Notes under the pieces: model-generated
Seen by the model: the letters and a program-made list of their open reading frames with translations, nothing else
The model's database searches: none
Told to the model about the DNA's origin: nothing
Position numbers and translations under genes: made by a program
Shown here: piece by piece, positions 45,696-57,814 of the stretch
How positions within the stretch are numbered: position 1 is the stretch's first letter
Layout: every line of letters starts with the position of its first letter
Assembly: GCA_030998225.1 (NCBI GenBank)
Contig: JAPYXD010000023.1
Span: 62,001-126,000 of the forward strand
Length of the DNA: 64,000 bases
Reading direction: 5' to 3'
From: Diplolepis rosae
Taxonomy: Eukaryota; Arthropoda; Insecta; Hymenoptera; Diplolepididae

Positions 45696-45935
45696 AATAT
45701 GACATATAAAAAAGAAGCTCATGCTAAAAGATTTTGTATGATTCATTTTCTTCCTAATTTGTATGGAAAAAAATTTCCTTTGGTAACTGATGACAAACCT
45801 CTGGTTTAGGTTCAAAATTCTAAAGATCCCTGTCTACGAATTCCAGGCTGTAGATTGAAACTCGCAGAATATGATTCTTATGTAGTTTACAAGGCAAGAA
45901 AAATCAATTTAAATGTAAAGACTCTCTCAAGATGC
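45696..45935 (+). pseudogene. Ty3/gypsy RNase H remnant
   Basis: A short block reading HFLPNLYGKKFPLVTDDKPL, a stop, then CRLKLAEYDSYVVYKARKIN and NVKTLSR. It is the end of the RNase H domain and the start of the connection to integrase in gypsy-type Pol (usual words: YGxxFxxxTDHKPL, WxLxLxEYDxxxxYKxGKxNxxADALSR). One stop and loss of both flanks make it a scrap. Confidence 0.75.
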
Positions 45936-45939
45936 TCTT

Positions 45940-46700
45940 TCGGTAATAACAAGGAGCAATCGCAATATTTTCAAATTTGTAAAGATTTAAAAATGATTTC
46001 AATGCTTCTGGGACAGCAATCAGGAAATGCCAAGTATACTTGTTTCTTGTGCTTATGGGACAGTCAGGATGGTGGTAATCATTACAAGAAAAAAGTTTGG
46101 TCAAAAAGAATGTTGCTGCAAAGAGGATCTGGAAACGTCATCAATGACCTAGTGGTGGAGACATCAACAGTTCTCCTCCCACCTCTTCGAATTAAGTTGG
46201 GGCTCATGAAACAATTCGAGAAAGCACTAGATAAAGAGGGACAATGTTTTAACTATATAATGTCTCAGATTCCTCAATTATCCGATGCTAAATTGAAAGA
46301 CGGCATATTCAACAGCCATTAAAAGACAACAATGTTATTACTAAAATGACTTTAATCAAGTAAAAAGCATAGCTCGATTTGAAAAATGGTGATGAACAAT
46401 TTCTGGAAAAAATTAAAAGTCCGGAGTGGATAAAAAAATATTTCGAGAATGGTTGATAGTTTCAAAAAATTGAAGTATTTAATGAGTTTGAAGCTCCATT
46501 TCATGGATTCTCATGTTGAATATGTTACTTCCCTGACAATTTTGGGGACTACTGTGAAAAACAGGATGGAAGTTTCTATTAAGATATTAAACTGATAAAA
46601 CAATTGTATCAAGAAAGATGGGATGAAAATATGATGACTAACTACTGTTGGACGTTGAAAAGAGATTTACCTTAGAAAAAAGTTCAAAAAGGAGAATGCC
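45940..46700 (+). pseudogene. Uncharacterised repetitive family (CFLC-WDSR type), copy B
   Basis: The open part to 46320 reads CKDLKMISMLLGQQSGNAKY, TCFLCLWDSQDGGNHYKKKV and LLPPLRIKLGLMKQFEKALD, ending LSDAKLKDGIFNSH. After it, with stops and shifts, are LKLHFMDSHVEYFP, KQLYQERWDENMM and TNYCWTLKRDL. This order is the same as in copy A and in my recollection of the unannotated arthropod/hydra family. The MDSHxxYFP...RWDxNMMxxYCWxLKR tail is the most conserved part. N-terminal third missing; multiple stops. Confidence 0.7.
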
Positions 46701-47210
46701 GCTACGAAGGACTTTTGAATGTAAAAGACTGCGTTATAATAAAAAAACATAGCTCATTCAGTTACCTTTTTATTGAAAACAGAATTGGAAAATGATTAAA
46801 ACACTGAAAACTTCGTGTCAATCAAATTAAAAGAGAAAACAATCAACCATCGAAATTAAGTGTTTCGCAATCGAGCATTAACCAAACGGTAGAATTGGTC
46901 GATCAACATTTAGGTGATTATTTAAAAAATGTTGGACAGAGAGAAAAGTCTTTAAATGTTTTAATGATTTTGATGGGACAATAAAGAACTATTTATGAGA
47001 TGTAGAATAAAGTCGACTAATTTTTATAAACTAAGTCGCTGAAAATAGTCGAGTAATTCTTATGTAGAAGTATTTTATGAACTAGGCGATCTTCTCTAAG
47101 AAATACTCCAAAGGTTTAACAATATTTGAAAGAGTTTCTCCAGAGATTAAATGACTGTCGACGAATTTGAAATAGAGAGGATTTAAAAAATAATTTTGAA
47201 CATTATATTA

Positions 47211-48041
47211 TTAGGTGCGCAACTAAGTTCCCGCTGTTTGTGAATAGATGGCTCCAGCAGTAAATGCTGGTCGATTTTGACATATCCAAAACGTCATGAA
47301 CCAAGCTTAGACATATGGTAAACAAACCGTTTTGACACATTAGTGATTTTGATTTAGCGTCATATACTTTTGGCTATGTGGAAATGTCTGATTTTGTGCC
47401 AAATAATCGTTATTTGGGGAAGTGTTGATTTTCTTCTTTCACTCGAAGAAAACGGCGGCTGAAGCGCATCGAGAGCTCCAAAAAGTTTACGGAGATGCTG
47501 CTCTAAGTGAAACAAGGTGCCGTGATGGGTTCCGTCACTTCAAAGACGGTGATTTCGATGTTGACGACCGTCCGCGAGAAGGAAGGCCAAAAACCTTCGA
47601 AGACGATCATATTATTTATTAATACGGCCATAATACGAGCAGAGGCACGAATAAGTGATTCTACAGCATGAAAACGCTCGGACTCATGTTGTCAAACCCG
47701 TTAAAATCTACCTGGAAACGCTCAAATAGGAAGTCCTATCACACCCACCGTATTCTCCAGATATTGCGCCGTCCGATTATTACTTGTTCCGGTCGATGGC
47801 ACATGGTCTGTCTGATCAGAAGTTCCGCTCATATGAAGACATCGAAAAATGGATTGATTCGTGGATGGCCTCTAAAGATGAACACTTTTACCGTAACGGT
47901 ATCCGAGCTCTACCAGAAAGATGGGCAAAATTTGTAGCTGATGATGGGCAATACTTTGAATGATTCATTTGTAACCATTTTTTCATAACAAAGTTGCATT
48001 TTCATTTTTTTTAAAACGCGTAAACTTAGTTGCGCACCTAA
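47211..48041 (+). mobile_element. Mariner with both TIRs, 831 bp, transposase deleted
   Basis: TTAGGTGCGCAACTAAGTTC at the left and its complement ending at 48041; TA duplications at 47209-47210 and 48042-48043. Coding on plus: SDFVPNNRYLGKC-like start, then (47422-47620) FFHSKKTAAEAHRELQKVYG, DGDFDVDDRPREGRPKTFED. An internal deletion then leads to the third-motif region (SHPPYSPDIAPSDYYLFRSM-like words in shifted frames) and LPERWAKFVADDGQYF. Two catalytic motifs and the second helix-turn-helix are missing. It is the best-bounded member of the TTAGGTG lineage here. Confidence 0.85.
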
Positions 48042-50484
48042 TAAAAATTCTCATTTCTGTATCTCATAAACTTTTAAGCTTCTCGAAGTACATTGTTGAA
48101 GTAATACATTTGTAAATTTGAAATTCCATTGAAGAGACGGACAATTTCTAAACTTTTAATTCCTTTTGAAGTTTCTAAGATGAGCATAATTAAACTTCAA
48201 AATCTACTGCCTACAAAATTCAATTTTAATGCAGCTTGTCAATGTAAAAGATCAGACGTTTTGTGATTTAATAATGTAGACGTTTAAAGTGAAAAACCTT
48301 AAGATTTACTGTTTTGGTTTCAGAAATTCAATTCTCAGCGACTGCCGAGCAGATTTTATACTGCTGTTTATTTAGGCTTTTCAATTAAAATTTTTTAATT
48401 CTTCTCAAATGTTCCATAACTATCAAATAATTATTAATCATATTCTTCAACAAGCGGGTTTAAAACTTTAGTCGACTTTTTCTCGTATCCTAAATTAGTA
48501 CACATAGAAAACGAATTTCTAATCGACAAATACTTTCTGTGTAGTTACTTAGCAATAATCAGGAAAGTGCCAATTTCAAATAATCAATAAAAATAGGAGT
48601 TTTCGAATTTTATTCCTAAAAACTGTATAAAATATAATTAGCTAATAAAATTCCGAAAGACGAAACTATATCTGACAAAACTAGGACTACAGAGTTCACT
48701 GGCGATATATTTCGCACTTCCAATAACGGTAACATTTCTGGAATCGTAAAAAATCGAAATGTAACCACTTTAGAAGCAGCTTTGTACGCACTTGAATACA
48801 AAGCACGGAACTAATTAAGTCATTAGTACCCAATTGATAATTTCCATAAGAGCAGGTGCCCACAACCAAGTATCTTAAAACTACTCCAATAATTTTTATT
48901 AGCTTTATCCATATCCTCCATACATGCCTCGTCAACCAAACTTAATACCCAAAGCCCTTTAGGCCAAATGACCAATATCAAAGTACAAGCGATCCCTAGA
49001 AAGCATTTAATATTCCTTCTCGTTCTTGATCTCCTTCAGCAAATAATAAATGGCGGAACTCAAATTACGCTTCTTAAGTATTGATAGAAGTGGCAGTAAC
49101 TAACATGAAGAGGTTTTGTCATGTACCTACCACCAAAATACCGCCGTCAGAAGTTATTCCTTTCGAATACTACAGATTGTTACCTAGAAAAAAAGGAACA
49201 TACACTACCGTCGGAAATTGTGCGCACGGTGCTTGTCATTGCTATTAAAAATCACTGCTGACTTTGAACCACGATATCTCGGTGAAAAAAAGAGCAATTC
49301 GAAGGAAAGAAAGAGGACTCCTAATTTCCCGATAGTATGGTTATTTTGAGCTGTCATCACAATTTTATATTATTTAATTTATTATGCGACATTGAATTTC
49401 ACTGCGCAAAAAGATGAAAAACGGACAGAACACGGGAAATTCGTACGCGGTAAAAGCGAGAAGGAGCAAATAAAGTCAATGGGACTTGTTCTTTATATTC
49501 TCATTACACGTTGCTATAAAAGTACATTAAAGTATTATAATTTTTATCGTTGTTGATGATCTTTAAATTCTTCTGTACGGCTATTGAGTAGTGTGCTAAT
49601 TTTTATTGTTTTTTTTGTGCTTTGACATCTTTTGTATAGTAAGCTCAGAACAATAAAATTAATAAAAAAAAATAAAAAGAATCAAATTAAAAGTTCCGAA
49701 CAAAAGCATACATAGCGAATTTCTAATTTAACAATATATTCATTTAATGATTCCTCTATAATGTGTCAATTCATCATTGACGCTACTAAGATGGAATAAA
49801 ACTTATAAAAGAATAAATATGTGTTGTTTTAATCTGCAATGAACAAGAAACGCATATCCAAATATTCATAATACATATTCCTGCGATCTCTCTTTCTTCG
49901 CGCAGTGTAGTGTGTAGATATGAGGAGATGATAATAGAGTACAATAATCTTAGACGTAAGACGAGAGAATAACATTCCAAATTAGGTGAAGTATAGCGAC
50001 GCTGTAACACCATGATGAACCATTTTCAGGAATAAATTGAAAAATTAGAAAATAGGATGCACGCTGAAACTAGCGAGAAAATAAAATTGTTGAGAAACAT
50101 AAAAGAAGTTATTTTCCAAGCTTTAGGACGTCTAAAGACTATGTGGATCGCGATTTGGACTTCAGCGAGGCAGATTCGCCTTTGAAACCTTCAAAATTCC
50201 TATTATATCTATGGTGAGAAGTACTTACACTTTTTAACATGATTTAATTAAAATTCCTGATGCTTCACCTTCTCTCTGAAGTCATTTTCAGGGCATACAT
50301 AATACTTCTCTTCAGAGTCCGAATAAGAACATATTATAGTCAGAATCTTATAAACATTATCAGTGTAAATTGAACATCATGAGTAGTAAATAATGTTGAC
50401 TAATCACTAGTATGTTTATAACCTGCTTTGAGTTAGTTTTTTCTTTTGACATCCCCAACATTCTGCTTGATTTATTATGTTTTT
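48042..50484. other. AT-rich stretch without a supported gene
   Basis: Scattered short frames, the longest on the minus strand at 48616-48935 (words such as VVTFRFFTIPEMLPLLEVRN). No family or splice pattern could be assigned. Confidence 0.35.
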
Positions 50485-51655
50485 AACCCTTTAAGGACGG
50501 GAGGGACACATTCTTTACAAAATTTTCAACGTCATTGTTCTCTATAATTTGTCATGGCAAAAATGTTCAAAGTTCCATTTCCTTATTGGTTCTTGGATCG
50601 CTCTTTCAGAGTCTGGAATTAAAGTTGCAAAAAAATAAAATGCCAAAAAGTTGTGGCCATTTAATTGGCAGAAACTGGGATTTTTTGACATTTCTTTTGT
50701 AAAAATAATTTTTTTTCGAAGGTAATGAATATCAATAAATGCGTAAAACCCAAAAATATCGCGTCTGCAATGCCCAAGCTTTACAAAGGTAAAACATACT
50801 TTTAAAAAATTAAAGATAGTGGATCCAAAATGGCGATGGAAGTTTCAGATTTCAAAAATCCAAAATGGTAAATCCAACATGGTGGATGGCTATTTTCAAA
50901 ATCAATCGAATCCGCTTAAAACTTATTACTCGAGAGTTTTTGGGGTCGATGATTAAGAATCTGTACTCATATTTTAAAAATTAAAAATGGCGGATCCAAT
51001 ATGGCGGATCCAATAGGGCGGACGGTTCTTTTCGAAATAAATCGAATCCGCTTGAAACTTATTACTCGGGGGTTTTTGGGGTCGTTGACTACGAATCTAA
51101 TACTTGACTTTAGAAAAACCTTACAGTTTATACTTGATATTGTCTAAAGTAGAATATTCGCAATTTTATGTGTATAACTTGGTATAGTAAGTTTTAAAAA
51201 GATGCTACGTTCTTTTGCCATCAAAATATTTTAATGTTGCCCGACTCTTACCGCGAGGAGCTAAACGTAAAGTAAAAAGTCATTTTTGTTTTTGTAATTT
51301 TGGTATGAACTTTTTCGAAACAAACCTTGCAATAATATTTATCGCAATTTTCACAAAATGATTGTGTTCTTATTTCACATTTCTCGGCGTTAAATCATCC
51401 TTTTTGTTCCTTTTTCTTCATCACATGTGATTTTACACGTGCTGGAGATTGATTTAACTAATCTTTGGAAACTTTCATTGCAAATTCTTTTGCACTTGAC
51501 TTTCTTCCTTCCGTGAGAACAGCATTAGAAGTTATGCGTTTGTGACAGACGATTGAATCAGTTCCGTCAAAACCGGCCAAGTCCATCTCTCTCTTCTTAG
51601 CAAAGGTAAGACTTTGCTACGATGTTGATCATTAGTCCAAGCAACAGGGAATTTG
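50485..51655 (-). mobile_element. piggyBac-type element, one terminus with C-terminal transposase remnant
   Basis: TTAACCCTTTAAGGACGGGA at 50485 begins the terminus, followed by TCGAATCCGCTTGAAACTTA and ATGGCGGATCCAATATGGCG subterminal repeats (50820-51080). On the minus strand, 51610 to 51260 reads MDLAGFDGTDSIVCHKRI and then, with two stops and a shift, RTQSFCENCDKYYCKVCFEK-VH. That resembles the cysteine-rich C-terminal domain of piggyBac transposases, which binds DNA ends. The terminus call is good; the coding call is moderate. Confidence 0.5.
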
Positions 51656-51911
51656 TTATGACATTATTTATTTCAGAAAATGGACTGCGCCATCAGAAGA
51701 AAGGTTGGTCATAGAGTAATTGTGTCATGTTTTGGACAAAGAAATATGATTTATAAATTTTTTATCAACATTTAAGACCAAAAAATCGCACTTTTTTTTA
51801 GTTTTTTCTTTATAACATTGAAGCTAATAATCCAATCTTGATAACATCAATTGAAAAATTGTAGACAATTGAATTGAGATCAAAATGAGCTGCCGCTTGA
51901 TTTGATTAAAT

Positions 51912-52698
51912 AATTAGAAGCGGAGAAAATTCGGAAAAACCGGGAAATTTAGCTTTTGTTAAATAAATTAATATCTCAGTTAATTTTTAACTTTTTTGGT
52001 TGAGGATTGGTGGAAAAGTAGCAGACTTTATGCTCTTCAAATGTACGAAAAACGGAGACTTTAAGATAATACGTTTCCGCATTATTGACACTTTAATTTA
52101 TTTAATGCGTTAATTGTAAAATGTCTGCTTGCCGCAGAGGTCGTCCGATTTTTATTTTGAAAAAAGCCTTTAAAAATATAAATCAAGCAGAACAGAACGT
52201 CAATCTTGGTTTTTCGCTAAAATGTTGCAAAGTTTATTTAAAAAAGTCCCAAACATGGCTCCAAAAGCCTGAACGCAGCAAAGTGACTCAGTGAGCCTAC
52301 TCGCCTTCTCCCCCCACCACTGTCACTTTGCTGCTTTCAGGAGTTTGAAGTCATGTTTGGGCCTTTTTTAAATGAACTTTGCAACATTTTAGCGAAAAAC
52401 CAAGTTTGACGTTCTTTTGTGCTTGATTTATATTTTCAAAAGCTCTTTTCAAAATAAAAATAGGACCACCTCTGCGGCAAGCAGACATTTTACAATTAAC
52501 GCATTAAATAAATTAAAGTGTCAATAGTGCGAAAAAGTATTATCTCAAAGTATCCGTTTTTTTATACATTTGAAGAGCATAAAGTCTGCTACTTTTCCAC
52601 CAAACCTCAACCTAAAAAGTTAAGAATTAACTGCTATATTAATTTATTTGACAAAAGCTAAATTTCCCGGTTTTTCCGAATTTTCTCCGCTTCTAATT
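51912..52698. repeat. 787-bp palindrome (arms about 375 bp)
   Basis: AATTAGAAGCGGAGAAAATT at the left pairs with the right end. Pairing continues through TGTCTGCTTGCCGCAGAGGT, TTTTTCGCTAAAATGTTGCA and GCAGCAAAGTGAC to a centre of about 30 bp (52289-52320). The arms are about 90 percent complementary. No coding. Its right end abuts R1-clade reverse transcriptase sequence. Confidence 0.8.
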
Positions 52699-52830
52699 GA
52701 TTCTACAACGGCTTCAGACTCTCTTGATCGGGGAGAACGGTCTCTCGGAAAACCAGTTCGGATTCAAGAAAGACAGGTCGACTGTGGACGCTATCTAAGC
52801 TGTGGTTAACATCACCACAAATGCAAGAAA
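52699..52830 (+). pseudogene. R1-clade reverse transcriptase, 5' piece before the HINE
   Basis: Reads LQRLQTLLIGENGLSENQFG, FKKDRSTVDAI, a stop, AVVNITTNAR. This is the RT block containing the (Q)FGFRKGRST motif of R1/jockey-type elements. It breaks at ACAAATGCAAGA, and the continuation appears after the HINE at 54173. Confidence 0.8.
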
Positions 52831-52835
52831 AAAAA

Positions 52836-54172
52836 TCTGCCCGCTTCGCGGGCACATTCTCATGGCGCGCTTTGCGCGCAAGTTTGAGCGCGCCTAGGGC
52901 GCGCGATTTGATCGTCGCGCTTCGCGCTCGGTCTTGTGCTCTTCACATACATTCAAGTTTATTTATTATAATTTGATACTGAAGCTCAAACCAATTTTAT
53001 ATTAATATTACAGATGATGTGAATTACATATTTTCTCAAAGTCACTCAATTTCTTTTTGAATTTAAGTGAAACAGGAAATTCAATTTACTTAAGGCTCTA
53101 TCAGCCTTAAGGAACACATTCTCATCATGGCGCTCGCGCTTCGCGCTCGATTTTCTGTATACATTTCAGTAACTTTCTAATAAATTACATGATTAAAATA
53201 ATTTATTTTCTTCCAAATCTCTCAAAAAGGAAAAACAATCGTAGACTTTATTTAAGGAAACGATTTTCCAGAACAACGCTTATTTCGTATCTCACATATT
53301 TTGGTGAAAAAATCGAATTTTTTTAATATTAAAAATCAAAACATAAAATATAAATCCTGTCCCGAAATGTCTTAATGAGAATTTGTAGACCTCATTTAGG
53401 CAAACAATTTTCCATCTAAACGTTTTTTTGCATCTCACATATTTTGTCTAAAAAATTGAATTTTTGAATTTTAATCGTAATTTTTGGAATTGAAACGAAA
53501 AATATATCTTTTATCAGAAACTGTGTGAAACAAAATTTGTAGATCTTTTTGAAACGACAAACTTTGTATTCTTACGTTTTTTTCGTATTTCACATATTAT
53601 TGTTAAAAAATTGAATTTTGGATTGTCAATGGTTTTTTCAAATTAAAAAGTAAAATATGCATCTTATGAAAAAATGTTATAATGCAAATTTGTAGGTCTT
53701 TATTTATTTAATAGTATTGTATCATAACGTTTTGTCGTATTTCGTATAATTTAACTGGAAAATGGAATTTTGATATTGACTTTTTTCGAATTTGAATATG
53801 CTGTAACATTTCTAATTTTGATTTAATCAAAAAATGTTATCAGGATAATTTGTAGAGATTTATGAGAACTATCAAAAACCAGTATTGAAATTTTTTATTT
53901 TTTCAAAAACACAAAAGTAGTGCTCAATCCCTCAATTTTGATTGGATGTGGCTGGTTAACGAACTTGTCCTTACTTTTTCGGCTCAACTCAATCTGATAA
54001 TTCTATCGAGAGTTATGCCGCACACGACCTACAGAAAGACAGACAGACACTTTCGTAAAAACCATTTTTTCTGACTCAGGGGGTCTCAAAACGTAAAGGT
54101 TTGATGAAAATTTCGAAAGTCATTTTTCACATAAAACCAATACCTTCTCATCCATGATGAGAATGTAAAAAC
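52836..54172 (-). mobile_element. HINE/DINE-like element, copy 3, apparently full length (1337 bp)
   Basis: Plus-strand left end TCTGCCCGCTTCGCGGGCAC (3' hairpin of the element), GC palindrome chain, AT-rich body, GTCT microsatellite (as AGACAGACAGAC near 54040), right end ATGATGAGAATGTAAAAAC. CACATTCTCAT at about 52852 and 53112 and its complement ATGAGAATGT at 54158-54168 are the subterminal inverted repeats. Both borders lie inside one RT reading region, so the ends are well defined. Confidence 0.75.
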
Positions 54173-54845
54173 TGTTAAGCGTAAGGGATTCTGAGCGTTG
54201 ATCAGCGTTGACATACGCAATGCGTTTAATACCACGAAGTGGAATATTTGCATCGAGAAGATAATGCGGAAAAAGATTCCAGACTACCTGTTGCGAATGA
54301 TAGATGACTATCTGAGCGAAAGGTGGGTGTTATACGAGGGCGACAAATGGTCTCTCAAAGAAAAGATGACGTGTGGCGCCCCTCAAGGGTCGCGGGTGGG
54401 TCCACTCGTTTGGAACGTCATGTATGACGATTTCCTGCGCATGGACCTACCTGCTGGGACGAGCATCATCGGCTTCGCGAATGACGCACTTGTCGTGTGT
54501 GCTGCTGACGACGTCAGAATCCTGGAGCTGAGGGTCAATGAAAGTCTGTGGCAGCAAAGCGCTGGTTGGATAGCAGAGGCCTGAAAATGGCCCCTGAGAA
54601 AACCAAAGCTTTGCGACGTCACGGATAGGAGATCCTTTCAGTACCCGGAGATTGTTCTCGGAGAGCAGGAGGTCGAGTGGAAAACAAGCATTAAGTACCT
54701 GGAGGTACAGTTGGATCGTAGGCTTAGCTTTGGCGAACACCTAAAGATCGCAACTGCCAAAGCCATCCAATGTGGAGCAAACTTGGCTCGGCTTATGCCA
54801 AACATTGGTGGACCCAGAGAAGCGGAAAGGAGACCATTATCCAAT
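54173..54845 (+). pseudogene. R1-clade reverse transcriptase, catalytic part, dead
   Basis: After VKRKGF and a stop: LISVDIRNAFNTTKW (motif A, catalytic Asp), YLLRMIDDYLSERWV, CGAPQGSRVGPLVWNVMYDD (motif B), then IIGFANDALVV where motif C should read F-A-D-D. GCG AAT GAC gives A-N-D, so a catalytic aspartate is lost. Thumb-like words follow: SIKYLEVQLDRRLSFGEHL. One frameshift lies near 54565-54600. RT would copy the element RNA at the target. The HINE insertion, stops and D-to-N change mean no activity. Confidence 0.85.
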
Positions 54846-57800
54846 GAGAATTATTTTTTGCCCTATATGAAACATGTTTGACCAGTCAATCATTTTTTTA
54901 AATGAAGGCTGAGTAGAGATAATTTTCATTTGATTTACGTAAAAACATTCCAAAGACAATTACATATTATACTTGCTTTTTATAGATTATAAGCTGTTTT
55001 ATAAAAAAAAAGTGTTCTTCAATAAGAGTTACTTGAAGTAAATGTTACAAATTACAAAGACTTGGAAAAGTAGAAACTGTGTTGTAATTATTATTAAAAT
55101 AGTTTTATTAAAAGATAATATTATTATATTTATTAACAAAATGTTATTAACATTTTATTTATGAAAAATATGAAATTTGAAAGAATCTAAAGATATTGAA
55201 ACATTTCGAGTCTTTCTCGTCTTATATTCATAAACATTTTGATATTTCCATACCGAACTTTGGCCTAATTTGACTGAAAATCTTCGCTTTTCAAGTTTTC
55301 ATTTTAATATTTGAAAGTTTGAACATTATGATTTTGACTTTGCCAAATTTTTCACTATCTTGAAACGATTTTGGCCTATTTTGGCTCAAAATTGTCCTTT
55401 GAAAATTTACGTGTGGGTCACACGAAGGGTGAAAATTTCGCGAGATTTTATCCTTTATTTAAAGAACAAGAAAACCGAAGAAACTCACGATTTTCAATTT
55501 TTCCAGTAAGCAAGGCAAACGGGCGAATAATCGTGACTGTTGTCCGTGATTGAAATTTTGGGATATTGAATCTAAAATTCGTAAAAGAAAACTTCGATTA
55601 ATTTTTTTTTGACATAGTTTCGCGCAATCGCGCCATAAAACAAAAACACGTTCTAATTTTGGGGTTTATCCCTATTTCTGAAAATAAATGGTTTCGACAA
55701 ATGGTTTTTATAACATGAATCATATGTGATTTTCCCAGTTTTTCAGAAACATCCCTCCCTTCTATGAGAGACTAATTATAGTAAAAAAAAGCATCAGGCG
55801 AGGACAGGGCACTATAAAATTTGTGACACAGGCCTGCCACTGATCATCATTTGCCGCCCTCCCTGAACATAATCAATATTTATATGTAACGCGCGCGACT
55901 CGGCAGGCTTTACCCATTGGGAAATGAAAAAAAGGAGTCGTCAAACAAGCGAATCTCCTCGTGAGGATTCGACACTTGCGTGGCGTGGATATTAGGAGTG
56001 GTTTATCAGGTGAAGCTCCCCGTGGGGATTCGACACCTTCTAAACTCTTCTTGGATTTTTGTTTACTTAATTAGGAATGCCAGGTTCGATGTGTCTCTCG
56101 ATATGAGAGTTCACACTACTTGTGGCATGAGTCGAGCTAACCGAGTTCAAGATGAGGTTTGAAAAGAGCGTATTTAAAAAAAAAGAAATTCACAAAATTA
56201 AAAAATAATATCTTAAACCATTGATCCCTAACTATGGGGGGACAGGAATCATACGCGATGAGTTCTCAAAAGATTAGGTGCGGTGTTGCTATAATGCACC
56301 ACACCTAATCTCGAGCCTCGATCTTTGTTGAGCTTCAATTTCGCGCAGAGCGATAAGTCCTCACCTTTTTGGGGTGTGCAACCGGACTGATTTTCGAGGA
56401 TCTGCAATCAAGCACGTCGCCTTGGATTTCCACCTCTTAATCAATTCCCCCCTTAATTAATATGCGCGCGCCTCAATAAGCCACCGCAATCAAGTCTAAC
56501 GCGATCAATAAATTATGAAATTTGTATTCGATGTAATCCCCCCTTTAGAGACCGTTTTAGAGCTGGAAGTTGGTATCAAGAGAAAGCTAACGTTTTCGCG
56601 GTGACGATGATGTGTTTTCTATGCGCTGGAAAGAGAAAGCATACCGCGCAGTAACAGAGAGAACGCTTTTCCCCCATGCCGTTTTTCCTAGCATAGCTCA
56701 CGGTGTACGAAAGGCATGGATGGGCTTAATGCTTGCTGATTGGCCGCCCGTATCCCCAGGTGCCAACCACACGCGATGTCTGAGTAGACGCGCGCTCCTA
56801 TTGGGCAGCAGCATGAGAAAGTTCAAACCTCATTCCAAGTTTCAAAATATTCCACGGACGTGTAAAAAAAGTGATTAAATGGTCGCGCATTAATTGTTTA
56901 TTCGTAAAATTGCCACATCATTCATCATCTCGAGAGCCTTTGCATCTTTAGCTAGTTAATATTAATTTATTATTATTTATAATTTATATTTATAATTGTA
57001 ATTATTCATAATCTTTAATATTTATAATATTTACAACATAATAATAATCATATTTATTCATAATTATCATATTTATTTATTTATTAAATTTATGTTTATG
57101 TTCTACGAGAATTTACGACTAAGAAATAATTAACGCAGTATCTGGACATTTCTAACCTTTGATAACATCCATTCATTTATCTATTTATTTATTTATTAAT
57201 AATAAACTCCTTCCATGCACATAAATAAACAAACCTATAATAAATAATGCAAAAACAAAGTAAAAGAAATATGAGCGTGGGACGCCCATCCAGCCTGCTA
57301 CAGGCACTGAGGTGGTCGACGTAGGTGATCGGTTGCATGGCAGCAATCACAGGTTAGTGTGGTGCTCGCTGAGAGCACGAACGAAAATATCCGTAAAAAC
57401 CGGTCGCCTCGCTCGTGCCACATGCACTTCTGGTTTGGAAGTAAATCATCAATTACGGAGTGAAACCTTAACGAAACCTCGCAATTCTTTCGTGCGGGTT
57501 TCGTGTGAATCTGTTGGTTCTTATCGCGATCCTATTTTCATGGCTTTCGCTCCCGGTTCCTCACAAAAAGGCGGAGACTCGAGGCTGGGCCGTGTCAATA
57601 TATTAATTTGAATTTCGCGCCGTGCATGCGTCTTGTAAATATTTACCATAGTGTACCATAATTTTAACATGCCGATTCCATAATTTCACTCCGTGTGTCT
57701 GGCAACGCTGCTTTCAGCTCCACAAGGAGCTTACCTGTATCGACCTGCAGGAAATCGCTCGCGCGAAATAAAAAACAAAAAGAAAAAAAAATGCAGTAAG
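54846..57800. other. No recognised gene; AT-rich with a GC-richer block at 55880-56880 and 57270-57620
   Basis: The block from TGTAACGCGCGCGACTCGGC (55884) has repeated CTCC(T/C)CGTG(A/G)GGATTCGACAC at about 55952 and 56010. It could be a retroelement LTR, but no partner is visible. 56940-57240 is TTTATTTA-rich. Confidence 0.35.
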
Positions 57801-57814
57801 TGCCCCTAGCAGAT

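Noticed and set aside
48616..48935. Possible chemoreceptor or membrane-protein exon (minus strand)
   Set aside because: Two short frames with some hydrophobic words, but no recognisable motif or splice-supported partner.
56612..57611. Two forward frames of about 90-100 codons in a GC-richer block
   Set aside because: Basic, low-information composition and no recognisable domain or splice partner.
55884..57760. LTR starting TGTAACGCGCG
   Set aside because: No second copy, primer site or purine tract could be found in the window.
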